Source of the DNA: Armatimonadota bacterium
Lineage (GTDB): Bacteria > Armatimonadota > UBA5829
DNA: 64,000 nucleotides
Direction of reading: 5' to 3'
Assembly: GCA_026392045.1 (NCBI GenBank)
Contig: JAPLCU010000018.1
Span: 25,393-89,392 of the forward strand
Both the position numbers and the translations under genes were made by a program. Position 1 is the stretch's first letter; each line of letters opens with the position of its first letter. Under the pieces are notes generated by a model. The model saw only the letters and a list, made by a program, of their open reading frames with translations. It did no database searches and had not been told where the DNA came from. Positions 43,701-52,872 of the stretch are shown here, one piece after another.

Positions 43701-44176
43701 ATCGGCTTCCTTGAGACAGATTTTTTTACAGACGCATTATAGGTCGGATTTCGGTCGGCAGTCAATAGGGCTGCCAAGGAAGGGAGGGAACAGGTTACAG
43801 GGAACAGGGAATAGAAGGGAAGGGAGGAGATGAAGGGAAGGGAGTAGGTATTTCGGGATTTGAGCGCAGCGGAAATCCCGAAACTCTTGTTCGGGGGGAT
43901 TTGCAATCCCGCCCGTAAGTGGCCATCTGGGATCTGTGATCCCCTGCCAACGAAACGCCGCAATAGACCAATAATCCTGTCGAATGATGGCTGGGGCAAT
44001 GGCACAGCATAACCTGGTATAATTACCAGTTTTTCAATAATATTTTCAAATACCCCTTGACAAACCCTCAGAATTAATGAATTATGATAGTGATTGCTTG
44101 ATTGCAATATATTTTGGCTAAAAAGTGGGCGATAGAAACCGCTGGAGCCAAACCACAAAAAAGGAAGGTAGAAAAC
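43701..44176. other. Repeat-rich region before the FGE PEP-CTERM gene
   Basis: No gene is seen. Repeats: aacaggttacagggaacagg (43,790, related to 54,563), the palindrome tttcgggattt/aaatcccgaaa (43,851-43,883) and two further small hairpins (gggggattt...). The promoter entry covers its right end. Confidence 0.65.
44057..44085 (+). promoter_or_regulatory. Candidate promoter of the FGE PEP-CTERM gene
   Basis: TTGACA (44,057-44,062) followed after 17 bp by aattat with a TG just before it, or after 20 bp by tatgat. The transcript would have a leader of about 90 bases. Confidence 0.55.
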
Positions 44177-45169
44177 ATGAAGAAAGTAATGCTTTGCACA
44201 GCAGCCATCGCGCTGCTGGGCTTGGGCGGAATCGCTCAAGCGAACATCACCATCGAAACAGTTGCCATAGGCGATGCCGGGAACGCAGGCGAGCTTTCAG
44301 GCGCGGGTGTGTGCGGCGGTTACGGCCCTGATCGCATATGCGGCTCTGTGGGATACAACTACAACATAGGCAAGTATGAAGTCACCGCTGGGCAATACAC
44401 AGCTTTCCTTAACGCCAAGGCAAATGTATCAGACACCTACGGCCTCTACAATACCTACATGTTCAGCGATACCTACGGCTGCAAAATTGAGCGAACCAGT
44501 GTTACAGGCGGCTACAGCTACACAGTAGATAGCGTCTATGCTAACAGGCCTGTGAACTATGTGAGCTATTGGGATTCCCTGCGATTCGCCAACTGGCTCG
44601 GTAACGGTCAGGGTAATAGCTCCACTGAGACCGGCGCATATACAATTCCCGACGGCTACAATGGAACTGATGGCCGCCTCATCCAGCGCAACACCGGAGC
44701 AACCTGGGCTGTGACAAGCGAAGATGAGTGGTATAAGGCTGCCTACTATAAAAACGGCACATATTCACTATTTGCTAATGGCACAAGCGTTGCGCCGGTT
44801 GCTGGAACAGATGCTAACTGCAATTGGGCTATTGATTCTACCTGGGATGGAACTATCAATGGCGCTCTGGAGCAAAATGGCACTAAAGATATGATGGGCA
44901 ACGTCGAGGAGTGGAACGAGTCTATTGTATACCAGGATGTGAATTACGCTTATCGCGGCCTGCGGGGCGGTTCGTTCGACAACATCTTCTACCTCTTCGA
45001 CGAAAACATCTTCTGCTCCCTCCACTCGTCCACCCGCGGCAACTACAACCGGTATTACGAGAACTACTATATCGGGTTCCGTGTGTCTGAGGTTCCTGAG
45101 CCGTCATCAATCATCGCTTTGTTTGGCGGCTTGACAGGACTTATAGGTTTAAGACGGCGTTACGTATAG
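44177..45169 (+). CDS. PEP-CTERM protein with FGE-sulfatase domain
   Basis: A 330-residue exported protein: signal peptide (AAIALLGLGGIAQA), an FGE/SUMF1-like domain (IGKYEVTAGQYTAFLN, PVNYVSYWDSLRFANWLG, AVTSEDEWYKAAYYK, MMGNVEEWNE, LRGGSFDN, IGFRV), and the sorting tail VPEPSSIIALFGGLTGLIG with RRRYV. True formylglycine enzymes use two active cysteines near the end, and these are not evident, so it is more likely a structural or binding member than a sulfatase activator. ATG 44177 with GGAAGG upstream. Confidence 0.88.
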   Translation: MKKVMLCTAAIALLGLGGIAQANITIETVAIGDAGNAGELSGAGVCGGYGPDRICGSVGYNYNIGKYEVTAGQYTAFLNAKANVSDTYGLYNTYMFSDTYGCKIERTSVTGGYSYTVDSVYANRPVNYVSYWDSLRFANWLGNGQGNSSTETGAYTIPDGYNGTDGRLIQRNTGATWAVTSEDEWYKAAYYKNGTYSLFANGTSVAPVAGTDANCNWAIDSTWDGTINGALEQNGTKDMMGNVEEWNESIVYQDVNYAYRGLRGGSFDNIFYLFDENIFCSLHSSTRGNYNRYYENYYIGFRVSEVPEPSSIIALFGGLTGLIGLRRRYV

Positions 45170-45395
45170 CTTTTGAATCGCGGATGGCGCGAATGTGCGC
45201 GGATTTCGCGAAAGGGGAAGACATTTCGGCGCCAGGGTGTTGTTTCACGCTGACGCCGCGTTCCGCCATCCTGAGGGTCTCGAAGGATGAGCGGTTGATA
45301 ACGCCCCAATTAAGCTATCTCAAAACCCATATCAATAAGCGCGAGGTAGTAAGATTAAAGATGGCAACTTATCATGCTGCTCATCCTTCGAGCGA
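45170..45395. other. Gene-free region leading into the tandem array
   Basis: It contains a stretch (45,262-45,395: gccatcctgagggtctcgaa ... catcatgctgctcatcctt-type) that is an inverted relative of the sequence beside the 36,470 array. No convincing gene is present. Confidence 0.5.
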
Positions 45396-45550
45396 CCTCA
45401 GGATGGCGATGTGTAAGCCTCAGAGTGGCGATGTGTAAGCCTCAGGATGGCGAAGTGTAAGCCTCAGGATGGCGAAGTGTGAGCCTCAGGGTGGCGATGT
45501 GTAAGCCTCAGAGTGGCGATGTGTAAGCCTCAGGGTGGCGAAGTGTGAGC
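45396..45550. repeat. 22-bp tandem repeat, seven units
   Basis: Units of cctcaggatggcgaagtgta-ag start every 22 bp from 45,396 to 45,528, with small variations (gg/ag, aag/atg, taag/tgag). There are no unique spacers, so it is not CRISPR. The family is shared in inverse orientation with 36,470-36,535. Confidence 0.9.
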
Positions 45551-45737
45551 ATTCCCCGTTCGTAAACACACCGGGTTAGAGAATCTCATACTGTTGCTTC
45601 TCGGAAAACCGGTGGGTCTATCCACACAAAAGCGCATAGCCCAAATAGTATATATAAATATCAGGCTGGATTTGTAATCCAGCCTTGTCGTTACCTCTTG
45701 TTTTGATGCATTTTGTCCTGAATTCCAAGCCTATCTC
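45551..45737. other. Leader-side intergenic sequence
   Basis: It holds a hairpin aggctggattt/aatccagcct (45,662-45,685) and otherwise nothing recognisable. Confidence 0.4.
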
Positions 45738-45766
45738 TTGACTGTAGCGAGTAAGCGGGATATACT
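45738..45766 (+). promoter_or_regulatory. Sigma-70 promoter of the CoA activase genes
   Basis: TTGACT (45,738-45,743) and TATACT (45,761-45,766) with a 17-bp spacer, about 85 bases before the ATG at 45,857. Confidence 0.75.
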
Positions 45767-45856
45767 ACAGAGTTAGTAACGTTTGGCTGTGGGTATAATC
45801 ATTTAATGTTTATCTTCCATCCATACTGGCTGGGCCGTGGCACGGAGGACTCTTAT

Positions 45857-46801
45857 ATGGCTTTACGAATTGGTTTCGATATTGGATCAGATACTGTTAA
45901 AACTGTAGCTCTTCAAAGTGATGGGCGAATAGAGGAACTTGGCGTGATATCTGTAAATGGCCAACCTATTCGCAGGGTTATGGAGGGGCTGAAAAAGGTC
46001 CTTGAGCTGCATGGTTCACAGATTGTGGTGTGCGGTGTGACGGGAGCTGGAGCTGCCGCCCTACGCGACCTCATCGGAGCTGACGCCATTCACGAACCAA
46101 ACGCGCTCGCCGCCGCCATAGATAGGCTCTATCCTGAAGTGCGGACAGTAATTGAGATGGGTCGAGAGGCCCAGAAATATCTGCTGTTCGAGCGCGACCC
46201 GCTGAGTGGTCGACTCTTGGTGGAAGACTCGAATCTCGGCAACAAATGCGCCTCGGGCAGCGGTTCGTTTCTGGACCACATGGTCAAGCGGCTCAATTAC
46301 CCGAGCATAGAGGACTTCGCGCAGGTCGCCCTGGAAACGCAGAGCCCCGCGAGCCTTTCCGGGCGATGCGCCGTTTTCACCGAGTCCGACATCACCCACC
46401 TTTATCAAAAAGGCACCCCCCGAGACCGCATTGCTGCAGGCATTCATCAGGCAATCAGCCGCAACTACCGCTCCGCAATTGCGCGCGGCAAGGAGTTTCG
46501 GGACAAGGTCGCGTTCATCGGCGGTGTATCCGAGAACCCGGCCGTGGTGAAATATCTATCAGCAGAATTGGGAATTGGCGCCAGAATGTTTGTGCCGGAG
46601 CATAACCGCACCATGGGCGCAATAGGCGCGGCAATACGCGCAGAGGCGGCAATCGACCTCCAAACTGCTATCGAAAGCCTGGAAGAATATCTAAAGAAGC
46701 CCCTCGAATACCCCGGCTGCAAGCCCATAAAGATGGAACTCTCTGTCATCATGCCGAGGCTTGAGGAGCAGTCTGCCCAACCCCCAACCCCCAACCCCTG
46801 A
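45857..46801 (+). CDS. BadF/BcrA-type ATPase, first half of a CoA activase
   Basis: A 314-residue actin-fold ATPase: RIGFDIGSDTVKTVAL (phosphate 1), MGREAQKYLLFER, NKCASGSGSFLDHMVKRL with the cluster Cys, FTESDITHL, and FIGGVSENPAVV. In related organisms this domain is the N-terminal part of a single protein of about 1,400 residues whose rest is encoded by the next ORF. Here the frame ends in a C-rich 7-bp repeat (QPPTPNP-stop). ATG 45857 with GGAGG eight bases before. It provides low-potential electrons for 2-hydroxyacyl-CoA dehydratase-type reactions. Confidence 0.88.
   Translation: MALRIGFDIGSDTVKTVALQSDGRIEELGVISVNGQPIRRVMEGLKKVLELHGSQIVVCGVTGAGAAALRDLIGADAIHEPNALAAAIDRLYPEVRTVIEMGREAQKYLLFERDPLSGRLLVEDSNLGNKCASGSGSFLDHMVKRLNYPSIEDFAQVALETQSPASLSGRCAVFTESDITHLYQKGTPRDRIAAGIHQAISRNYRSAIARGKEFRDKVAFIGGVSENPAVVKYLSAELGIGARMFVPEHNRTMGAIGAAIRAEAAIDLQTAIESLEEYLKKPLEYPGCKPIKMELSVIMPRLEEQSAQPPTPNP
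46776..46798. repeat. 7-bp tandem repeat at the split of the activase
   Basis: The tract cccaa-cccccaa-cccccaa-cccc contains a 7-bp unit. Adding one unit would join the two activase frames as ...TPNPQPLIPRAALGVDIG without any stop. Confidence 0.8.
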
Positions 46802-46815
46802 TCCCCCGCGCAGCG

Positions 46816-49800
46816 TTGGGTGTGGATATAGGCTCCGTGAGCACGAAAGCAGCATTGGTGACGGAAATTGAGGGAAAGTTCGTTGTGCTGGCGCATTATT
46901 ACAGGCGCACCGATGGCGACCCGCTCGCCGCCGTGCGCGATACTTTGGCGAATATCCACTCTCAAATTAAAGCCCAGGGCCTCGAAATTGGCAAGATTTC
47001 GGCGTCAACTACCGGCAGCGGCCGCTATCTGACCGGCGACTATATCGGCGCAGACCTCATCCGAAACGAAATCACGACGCAGGCATCGGGCGCGCTTTCT
47101 TATGCCGACGATGTGGATAGCATTTTTGAAATCGGCGGGCAGGATAGTAAATACATCCGTTTGGATGGCGAGGTAATTATAGATTTCGAGATGAATAAGG
47201 CCTGCGCAGCCGGCACCGGGGCATTTCTTGAGAAGCAGGCGAGCAGGCTTGGGATACCATTGGAAGAGTTCGGTGATGTAGCGCTCAAAAACACCCGTCC
47301 GCCTGATCTCGACTGGACATGCACTGTATTTTCGGAATCTGCGATGGTGTATTACCAGCAAAATAATGTGCCCGTCGAGGACCTCGCCGCAGGTATCTGC
47401 CTTGCGAGCGTAAAAAACTATTTCAACAAGAATATCGGCAGCCGCGAGATAGGCGGCAAAATCGTTTTCCAGGGGGCTGTGGCATTCAACAAGGGCATGG
47501 TTGCCGCTTACGAAACTGTGCTTGGGCGAAAGATAGTTGTGCCGCCGTATCCGCACATCACAGGCGCGGTGGGCGCCGCTCGGCTTGCGTATCTCGCGAA
47601 CCCGGAAGTGAGCACATTCAAAGGCTTCGATCAGATCGCAGAAGCCAATTATGAGATTACTTCGTTTGAATGCAAGGCCTGCGCGAACCGCTGCGATGTG
47701 AACACATTCCAGATGGACAACGGCCCCAAATATTTCTATAACGACCGCTGCGAAAAGTTCAGCGCTGTCCACAAGAAGCGATTGGGCGACCATTTGCCGG
47801 ACCTTTTTGCCGAGCGCGAGCAGATGATGATGGATTCTTATACCAAGAAGGCTCCTGAGGGCGCACCCCGTATCGGCGTGCCGCGCGGCCTAATGTTCTC
47901 GGAGCTTTACCCGCTCTACAATGCGTTTTTGACTGAGCTTGGCTTTGAAGTGGTGCCATCTGACCAGACCAACAAGCGCATCATTGAGATGGGCCTTGAA
48001 GTGGCGATTGGTGAGCCGTGCTTCCCGTTTAAGGTTGCACACGGGCATTATATGGATTTGATCGAGAAGGGCGTGGATATCATATTTGCGCCGCGAATCA
48101 TCTCCACCGAGCAGCCGAATGCCAACCTGAATAAGGCTCAAACCTGTCCATATCTGCAGGCTGCGCCGGATGTCATATCATCTTGCATAGGAGTTACGGA
48201 GCGCGGGATCAGGCATATAGCGCCAAGCTTGCACTTCCAGCGCGGGCGCAAGCATCTGAAGAAAGTGTTTGTGGAGGTTGGCAAGGAACTCGGAAAGAGC
48301 GCGGCGCAGTCTAAGGCGGCGCTTGAGGTTGGTCTTCAGGCATTGAATGACCTCAAGACTCAAGTGGAAAAGCGCGGGGCCGAGGTTCTGCAAAGCATTC
48401 CGCAGGGGCAGATGGCTTTTGTTGTGGTCGGCAGGCCTTACACATTGTGGGACTCTGCGCTGAATATGGACATCGGCAAAAAGATTCAGGATTTGGGCAT
48501 TTTGGCGATTCCGCAGGACTTTTTGCCGCTGGAGACCGCCGACATCTCTGATGTTTGGCCCAACGCCTATTCACGCCAGATTCAGAAAAAGCTCATGGCT
48601 GCGCGTCTGATTCGGCATGATGTCCGCCTGAAGGCGATTGTGTTGACTTACTTCGCGTGTGGGCCGGATTCGTTCGGTAATCAGTTCTTTAAGGACGAGA
48701 TTGGCGAGCCGTGCTACATGATGCAGATAGACGAGCACACCGCCGACGCAGGTGTCATCACTCGCATAGAGGCGTTTTCAGACACGGCAGGCAGGGGGAC
48801 AAATAAGCAGGCCGAGATTATTCGCTCCACAGATGCATCCATTATGGGGCTTAAAGATCGTAAACTTTGGATTCCTTACGCGAATGAGTCCTCCCGAATG
48901 CTCGCGGCCGCGATGCAAGCCTATGGGATTAATGCCGAGGCGCTGCCGCGCTCACCCGACGCCGGTCTCAACCTTGCGCGCAAGGCGATAACCGAAGACG
49001 TCTGCCTGCCCGCGCTCATGACCACCGAGGATATGCTTTATCGGATTGAGCAGCCGGATTTCGACCCTGCCAGGGAAGCATTCTTCCAGGGTAATGCCGA
49101 GGGGCCGTGCAGGTTCGGTATGTATAGTATGCTCCAGCGCCGTATTTTGGACAAGTTTGGGCATCAGAACGCAGATATAGTTACGCTCGGCAGCATCAAC
49201 GTGCATGGCGGCCTCGGGACTATGTTCGCTCTGATCGTGTGGGATGCGATTATGACCCATGATCTGCTTTTCAAGATGCTCCAGCGCACCCGCCCATATC
49301 AAATTCACAAGGGCGACGCGGAGGCTGTATTTGAGAATTGCATGCAAATGCTGATTGCGATGATGCCCGATCACAAGAAGAGGGTCGAAGCCAATAAACT
49401 CTCTGTGCTTTTGAACACGAAGCACCTTGAGGAGTTCGAAGAGCTTCTGCGCCGCGCTCAGGAAGACTTCGAGCGAATTCCCAAGAGGCGCGAAGAGAGA
49501 CCGCTGGTGGGTGTGGTCGGTGAGTTCTATGTGAGGCTTCACAATGGCGCCAATCAAGATATTATCAAGAAACTTGAAGCCGACGGAGCCGAAACTTGGC
49601 TCGCCCCGATGACGGAGTTCTTCGCCTACGCGAACTTCATAGGCAAGACTCTATCCGCAGACCGCCTCAAAGACTGCCCAATCACCATTGATGAGCTCAA
49701 AACATACGGCGCCGGTTGGATGAACACCAGGCTCGCGGCCAAGGACGAACACGCGCTATATCACGCCGCGAAGCCGTTCCTGGATGGCTATGATGATATC

Positions 49801-50154
49801 GGCCCGGCTGAAGTTATCCAGAAAGGCTCGAAATACGTGAACTATAACTTCGGCGGCGAGTGTATATGCTCTATGGGCAAGAGCGAGGATTTCGCCAACA
49901 GAGGCCTCGCGGGCATCGTGAGCGTTATTCCGTTCAACTGCATGCCTGGCAATACCGTGACAGCTCTCAGCCACGAGCTGCGCCGCCGCCACAGCAATAT
50001 ACCGTTCCTGAACCTCGACTACGATGGCTTCATAGACTCCAGCCGCGACGCGAAGATAGTCAACTTCATGTGGCAGGTCAAGGAGCGTTATGAGGGCCAG
50101 AAATCAGCCGAGCGCGAAGCTGCTGATTTGGCTGTGGTCAGTTCTGAATTATGA
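46816..50154 (+). CDS. CoA activase, second ATPase domain plus DUF2229/HgdB-like part
   Basis: An 1,112-residue protein. The second BadF ATPase domain (about 1-260) has GVDIGSVSTKAALV, EIGGQDSKYIRL and NKACAAGTGAFLEKQ with the 4Fe-4S Cys. A Cys motif CKACANRCDV follows near 290. The DUF2229 and dehydratase-like region contains GVPRGLMFSELYPLYNAFL and GEPCFPFKVAHGH, and the end has FNCMPGNTVTALSHELRR. It uses ATP to inject electrons into an enzyme of unknown substrate. The TTG start has no ribosome site and lies 15 bases after the previous stop, so expression depends on coupling or frame repair. Confidence 0.9.
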   Translation: MGVDIGSVSTKAALVTEIEGKFVVLAHYYRRTDGDPLAAVRDTLANIHSQIKAQGLEIGKISASTTGSGRYLTGDYIGADLIRNEITTQASGALSYADDVDSIFEIGGQDSKYIRLDGEVIIDFEMNKACAAGTGAFLEKQASRLGIPLEEFGDVALKNTRPPDLDWTCTVFSESAMVYYQQNNVPVEDLAAGICLASVKNYFNKNIGSREIGGKIVFQGAVAFNKGMVAAYETVLGRKIVVPPYPHITGAVGAARLAYLANPEVSTFKGFDQIAEANYEITSFECKACANRCDVNTFQMDNGPKYFYNDRCEKFSAVHKKRLGDHLPDLFAEREQMMMDSYTKKAPEGAPRIGVPRGLMFSELYPLYNAFLTELGFEVVPSDQTNKRIIEMGLEVAIGEPCFPFKVAHGHYMDLIEKGVDIIFAPRIISTEQPNANLNKAQTCPYLQAAPDVISSCIGVTERGIRHIAPSLHFQRGRKHLKKVFVEVGKELGKSAAQSKAALEVGLQALNDLKTQVEKRGAEVLQSIPQGQMAFVVVGRPYTLWDSALNMDIGKKIQDLGILAIPQDFLPLETADISDVWPNAYSRQIQKKLMAARLIRHDVRLKAIVLTYFACGPDSFGNQFFKDEIGEPCYMMQIDEHTADAGVITRIEAFSDTAGRGTNKQAEIIRSTDASIMGLKDRKLWIPYANESSRMLAAAMQAYGINAEALPRSPDAGLNLARKAITEDVCLPALMTTEDMLYRIEQPDFDPAREAFFQGNAEGPCRFGMYSMLQRRILDKFGHQNADIVTLGSINVHGGLGTMFALIVWDAIMTHDLLFKMLQRTRPYQIHKGDAEAVFENCMQMLIAMMPDHKKRVEANKLSVLLNTKHLEEFEELLRRAQEDFERIPKRREERPLVGVVGEFYVRLHNGANQDIIKKLEADGAETWLAPMTEFFAYANFIGKTLSADRLKDCPITIDELKTYGAGWMNTRLAAKDEHALYHAAKPFLDGYDDIGPAEVIQKGSKYVNYNFGGECICSMGKSEDFANRGLAGIVSVIPFNCMPGNTVTALSHELRRRHSNIPFLNLDYDGFIDSSRDAKIVNFMWQVKERYEGQKSAEREAADLAVVSSEL

Positions 50155-50327
50155 ATTATGAATTATGAATTGGGGAAGGGCGCTTCTGCATCGTCCGAAT
50201 GCGACGTGTAAGCAGCTACAAGGCTCGGCGGGAGCCTCGCCCTCCCCGTCACTTACCGGCAGTGAGCTCTATTGGCCCAAGGCCTTTATCAGGCCCTGGG
50301 CGATGCATATATGTACGCCTAAGCGCA
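50155..50327. other. Intergenic repeats
   Basis: Three tandem gaattat units (50,150-50,172) and the hairpin repeat gctacaaggctcgg (50,212-50,247, also at 39,641). No gene is present. Confidence 0.6.
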
Positions 50328-50666
50328 CTAGTCTTCTTCGTCGTCTGGGCCGAGGTTGTCCATGTCTGTGGAGTAGCTGAACGAGCTGATCTCCTCAGCA
50401 CGGAATACTGTCACCAACAGGTCTTCTCTCTCAAAGCTGGGCATATATGAGGAAACGATATCCTCATCTATCGCTTCAAGCAGATCCTCTTCTTCAGTCA
50501 CCGCCAAATCGACCTCAAGAAGCAGGGCCGCATGAATGGTGTCGTGGGCGTAATGAAGGTGGACTTGCCCCACGCGGGTGTCACCTTCCCATATTACATA
50601 AATTTCCGAGGCCGCCGTGCGCACCAGGCGCGATAATTTGAACTGCGTTTTGCCGTTGTTCTCCAA
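50328..50666 (-). CDS. Hypothetical acidic protein
   Basis: A 112-residue protein from a TTG start with AGGAGG six bases upstream (MENNGKTQFKLSRLV). It has an alpha/beta pattern (IYVIWEGDTRVGQVHLHY) and an acidic tail (DNLGPDDEED). No family is recognised. Confidence 0.6.
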   Translation of the reverse strand: MENNGKTQFKLSRLVRTAASEIYVIWEGDTRVGQVHLHYAHDTIHAALLLEVDLAVTEEEDLLEAIDEDIVSSYMPSFEREDLLVTVFRAEEISSFSYSTDMDNLGPDDEED

Positions 50667-50918
50667 GGAAAGCCTCCTGTGTGATGGCGATATTTGGGTC
50701 AATCTCTAATCTATAATGCGATAGTATCCCACTTTTAGGGCGCCAAGGTCAAGCTCAAGGCTAGCTTCCATGAAGTTTTCTATGAAAATACCTCAGTAAT
50801 CAAGGAACTTTTGCCCCCGATGTAGAAGTAATAAATGGTGGCGCTCCCGAGACGGCGCCTTATCTTATGCGCCAGGTGAACGTAAAACCCAAACCAAGCT
50901 GGAGGATGATTAGAGTTT

Positions 50919-51092
50919 ATGGTAGCAAAAGTTGAAGCAGATAAGTGCGCAGGGTGCGGCCCGTGCGTGGAATCTTGCCCTGTTGAGGCAATCAAGATCG
51001 AAGACAATCTTGCAATCGTTGACGCAGATACGTGCATTGATTGCGGCGTATGTGTAGACGAATGCCCGAACGCAGCCATTACGGTTGACTAA
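50919..51092 (+). CDS. Ferredoxin, 2[4Fe-4S]
   Basis: A 57-residue ferredoxin with two CxxCxxCxxxCP motifs (CAGCGPCVESCP and CIDCGVCVDECP). It is the clostridial type of low-potential electron carrier, a likely partner for activase and other reductive enzymes. GGAGG lies 13 bases before the ATG. It stands alone on the plus strand. Confidence 0.95.
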   Translation: MVAKVEADKCAGCGPCVESCPVEAIKIEDNLAIVDADTCIDCGVCVDECPNAAITVD

Positions 51093-51209
51093 GCCAGAGC
51101 CGCTTGCTGGCGGTTTGTAGCTTTGTATTTCAGAATGTGGCCTTGGAATATTGAGGCCACTTTCCTCTTATTCAAACCAGGTATATGCAAATATACTGGC
51201 ATGTTGAGC
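51093..51209. other. Spacer after ferredoxin
   Basis: About 120 bp with a hairpin-like pair (gtggccttgg ... ttgaggccac, 51,137-51,161) that can end the ferredoxin transcript. No gene is present. Confidence 0.4.
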
Positions 51210-51238
51210 TTGACAAATCGCAAACAAATGGCTATACT
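51210..51238 (+). promoter_or_regulatory. Sigma-70 promoter of the carD-like gene
   Basis: TTGACA (51,210-51,215) and TATACT (51,233-51,238) with exactly 17 bp between. The leader to the ATG is about 200 bases and contains a small hairpin (cgtca...tgacg) and a fragment of the gttaacggtt repeat. Confidence 0.8.
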
Positions 51239-51445
51239 TAGAACATTGGGCTCCGAGTCAAGCAACACTTTTCATTCGTCATGGGTTGTCCTGACGGATG
51301 AGTATTGGTGGCAGTCTGAGACTTTGGCATTCCAGGTAACAGCCAACCGTCAACCCTGGCTCGAGGACCTGTGCTGGGCAGTAATTCGCAGGTTTCCAGA
51401 CCGCCTAACTATGTTCAGGGATTGTGAAAGGGGACTGTTTTCCAA

Positions 51446-51931
51446 ATGGATATCGGCGATAAAGTTATCCACCCAAGATACGGCGTCGGCACTATCGGCG
51501 CTATTGAAGAACGTATACAGGACGGCGAATGCCGCTACTACTACGTTATCCCGAAACCTTCTATATGCTCCACCATTTTCGTTCCCGTTGACGCTGCCGA
51601 CGAGCTCGGCCTAAGACTGCTGTCTTCCCCAGACCTGCTTAGAGAGGCTCTGAGAATCCTTACAGGTGAAGATGAATCAATCGCCGAGGCTTGCGGGCTG
51701 AGAAACCTCGTGTGGTCTGATCCTCTGGCGCTGGCAGGAGCAATAAGACGCGTGGCGATGGAACCTAAGTCGCGTTACCCGAAAGTGAGCGAGCAGCACC
51801 AGCTCAAGCGAGCCAAGAAACTTCTTGCAGAAGAATTGGCGGTTGTTTTGGGGCTTACCGAGGAGAATGTCACATCTCTCATTGATGGCTCCATTTCTAT
51901 CGAAAAGCAAATGGCCGCTCAAAGCGCATAA
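51446..51931 (+). CDS. CarD family transcription regulator
   Basis: A 161-residue protein with an N-terminal RNA polymerase-interacting domain (DIGDKVIHPRYGVGTIGAIEE, then YYYVIP and FVPVD) and a helical C-terminal domain. CarD/CdnL proteins bind the polymerase beta subunit and stabilise open complexes at rRNA and housekeeping promoters. Here a polar CVxxKR-like linker is replaced by SRYPKVSEQHQLKRAKKLLAEEL. AAAGGGG lies 12 bases before the ATG. Confidence 0.9.
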   Translation: MDIGDKVIHPRYGVGTIGAIEERIQDGECRYYYVIPKPSICSTIFVPVDAADELGLRLLSSPDLLREALRILTGEDESIAEACGLRNLVWSDPLALAGAIRRVAMEPKSRYPKVSEQHQLKRAKKLLAEELAVVLGLTEENVTSLIDGSISIEKQMAAQSA

Positions 51932-52056
51932 CCCGTTGCGAAAGAGTATTCGTTGTATCGAGACACCATTGTCCCGATACAACGAGCCGTTAACTGCAAA
52001 CCGCCAACCGTCCCTACCTTCCCTTCCTTGTCCCGTCGTGTTATGCTAGAGCTGTT

Positions 52057-52794
52057 ATGGGCAAAAAATGGAGATCCGATGCGGAACGCCATGCTTTTTT
52101 CTTGAGCAAGGGTGTGGACAAAGCGGTCCGCGAGCACAATATGATAGAACCAGGGGATCGAATCCTGGTTGGGGTTTCGGGCGGCAAAGATAGCATGTCG
52201 CTCCTGAGGCTGCTTATCTATCGGTTGAAGCAGTCGCCGATTAAATACGAGCTTGTGGCTGCGCACGTCAACGGCGATGCGCGCGGCGTTCACCTCGATC
52301 TGCCGGAAACGTTCGTAAAATGGCTCGAAGACGAGGGCGTGGAGTTTCATATACAAGATAGCATTCTTACTCCTGATGAAGCGCTGCCAATGAACTGCGA
52401 GCGCTGCTCAAGAAACCGACGACGCACGCTATTCGAGATCGCCGAGCAATACAATTGCAATAAACTGGCGCTGGGGCACCATCTGGAAGACTTCGCGCAT
52501 ACTGCCCTTATGAATCTTTTTCAGCACGGACGCCTGGAAAGCATGGCCTTCAGGCGAGATTACTTCGGCGGCAAGTTCGGTGTTATCAGGCCGCTCGCCT
52601 ATATTCGAGAGAACGATCTTGTGCGTTTTGCGAGGGTGTGCGAGTTTCCAATAGTCCAGGCAGATTGCCCGATGGCGGCCATTTCCAAACGCCAATCATC
52701 CAGAGATTTAATGCAGCATGTTTCCAAAGATTTTCGGCAGGCGAATGCAAACATAGTGCGCGCAACCTGCGGGAAAGGTCTGTCGCCGGATTAG
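52057..52794 (+). CDS. TtcA-family tRNA thiolation enzyme
   Basis: A 245-residue PP-loop ATPase with SGGKDSMSLLRLL (about 40-52) and the CERC pair near 115, as in TtcA, which adds sulfur at C32 of tRNA with the help of a 4Fe-4S cluster. GHHLEDFAHTALMNL is the typical third motif. The third TtcA cysteine may be that of VQADCPM. Members of this group also include TtuA-like proteins, so the target base is uncertain. Confidence 0.85.
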   Translation: MGKKWRSDAERHAFFLSKGVDKAVREHNMIEPGDRILVGVSGGKDSMSLLRLLIYRLKQSPIKYELVAAHVNGDARGVHLDLPETFVKWLEDEGVEFHIQDSILTPDEALPMNCERCSRNRRRTLFEIAEQYNCNKLALGHHLEDFAHTALMNLFQHGRLESMAFRRDYFGGKFGVIRPLAYIRENDLVRFARVCEFPIVQADCPMAAISKRQSSRDLMQHVSKDFRQANANIVRATCGKGLSPD

Positions 52795-52872
52795 GTAACA
52801 GAGCATGTTAGCGAGTTATTCCGGGAAACCCTTTTCCAGAAACAAAATATCTCTCGGAGTGGTGAATTTATA

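Noticed and set aside
44102-44176. Possible riboswitch in the leader of the FGE PEP-CTERM gene
   Set aside because: The sequence (gaaaccgctggagccaaacc) has a vaguely riboswitch-like look but no match to a known core that I could establish.
45396-45550. Possible CRISPR array
   Set aside because: The repeats are contiguous with no unique spacers and no cas genes.
50780-51079. 99-codon minus-strand ORF
   Set aside because: It is antisense to the ferredoxin gene, which has two perfect cluster motifs.
51123-51614. 163-codon ORF overlapping the carD-like gene
   Set aside because: It reads through the promoter and into the carD-like gene in the wrong frame and has no ribosome site or recognisable domain.
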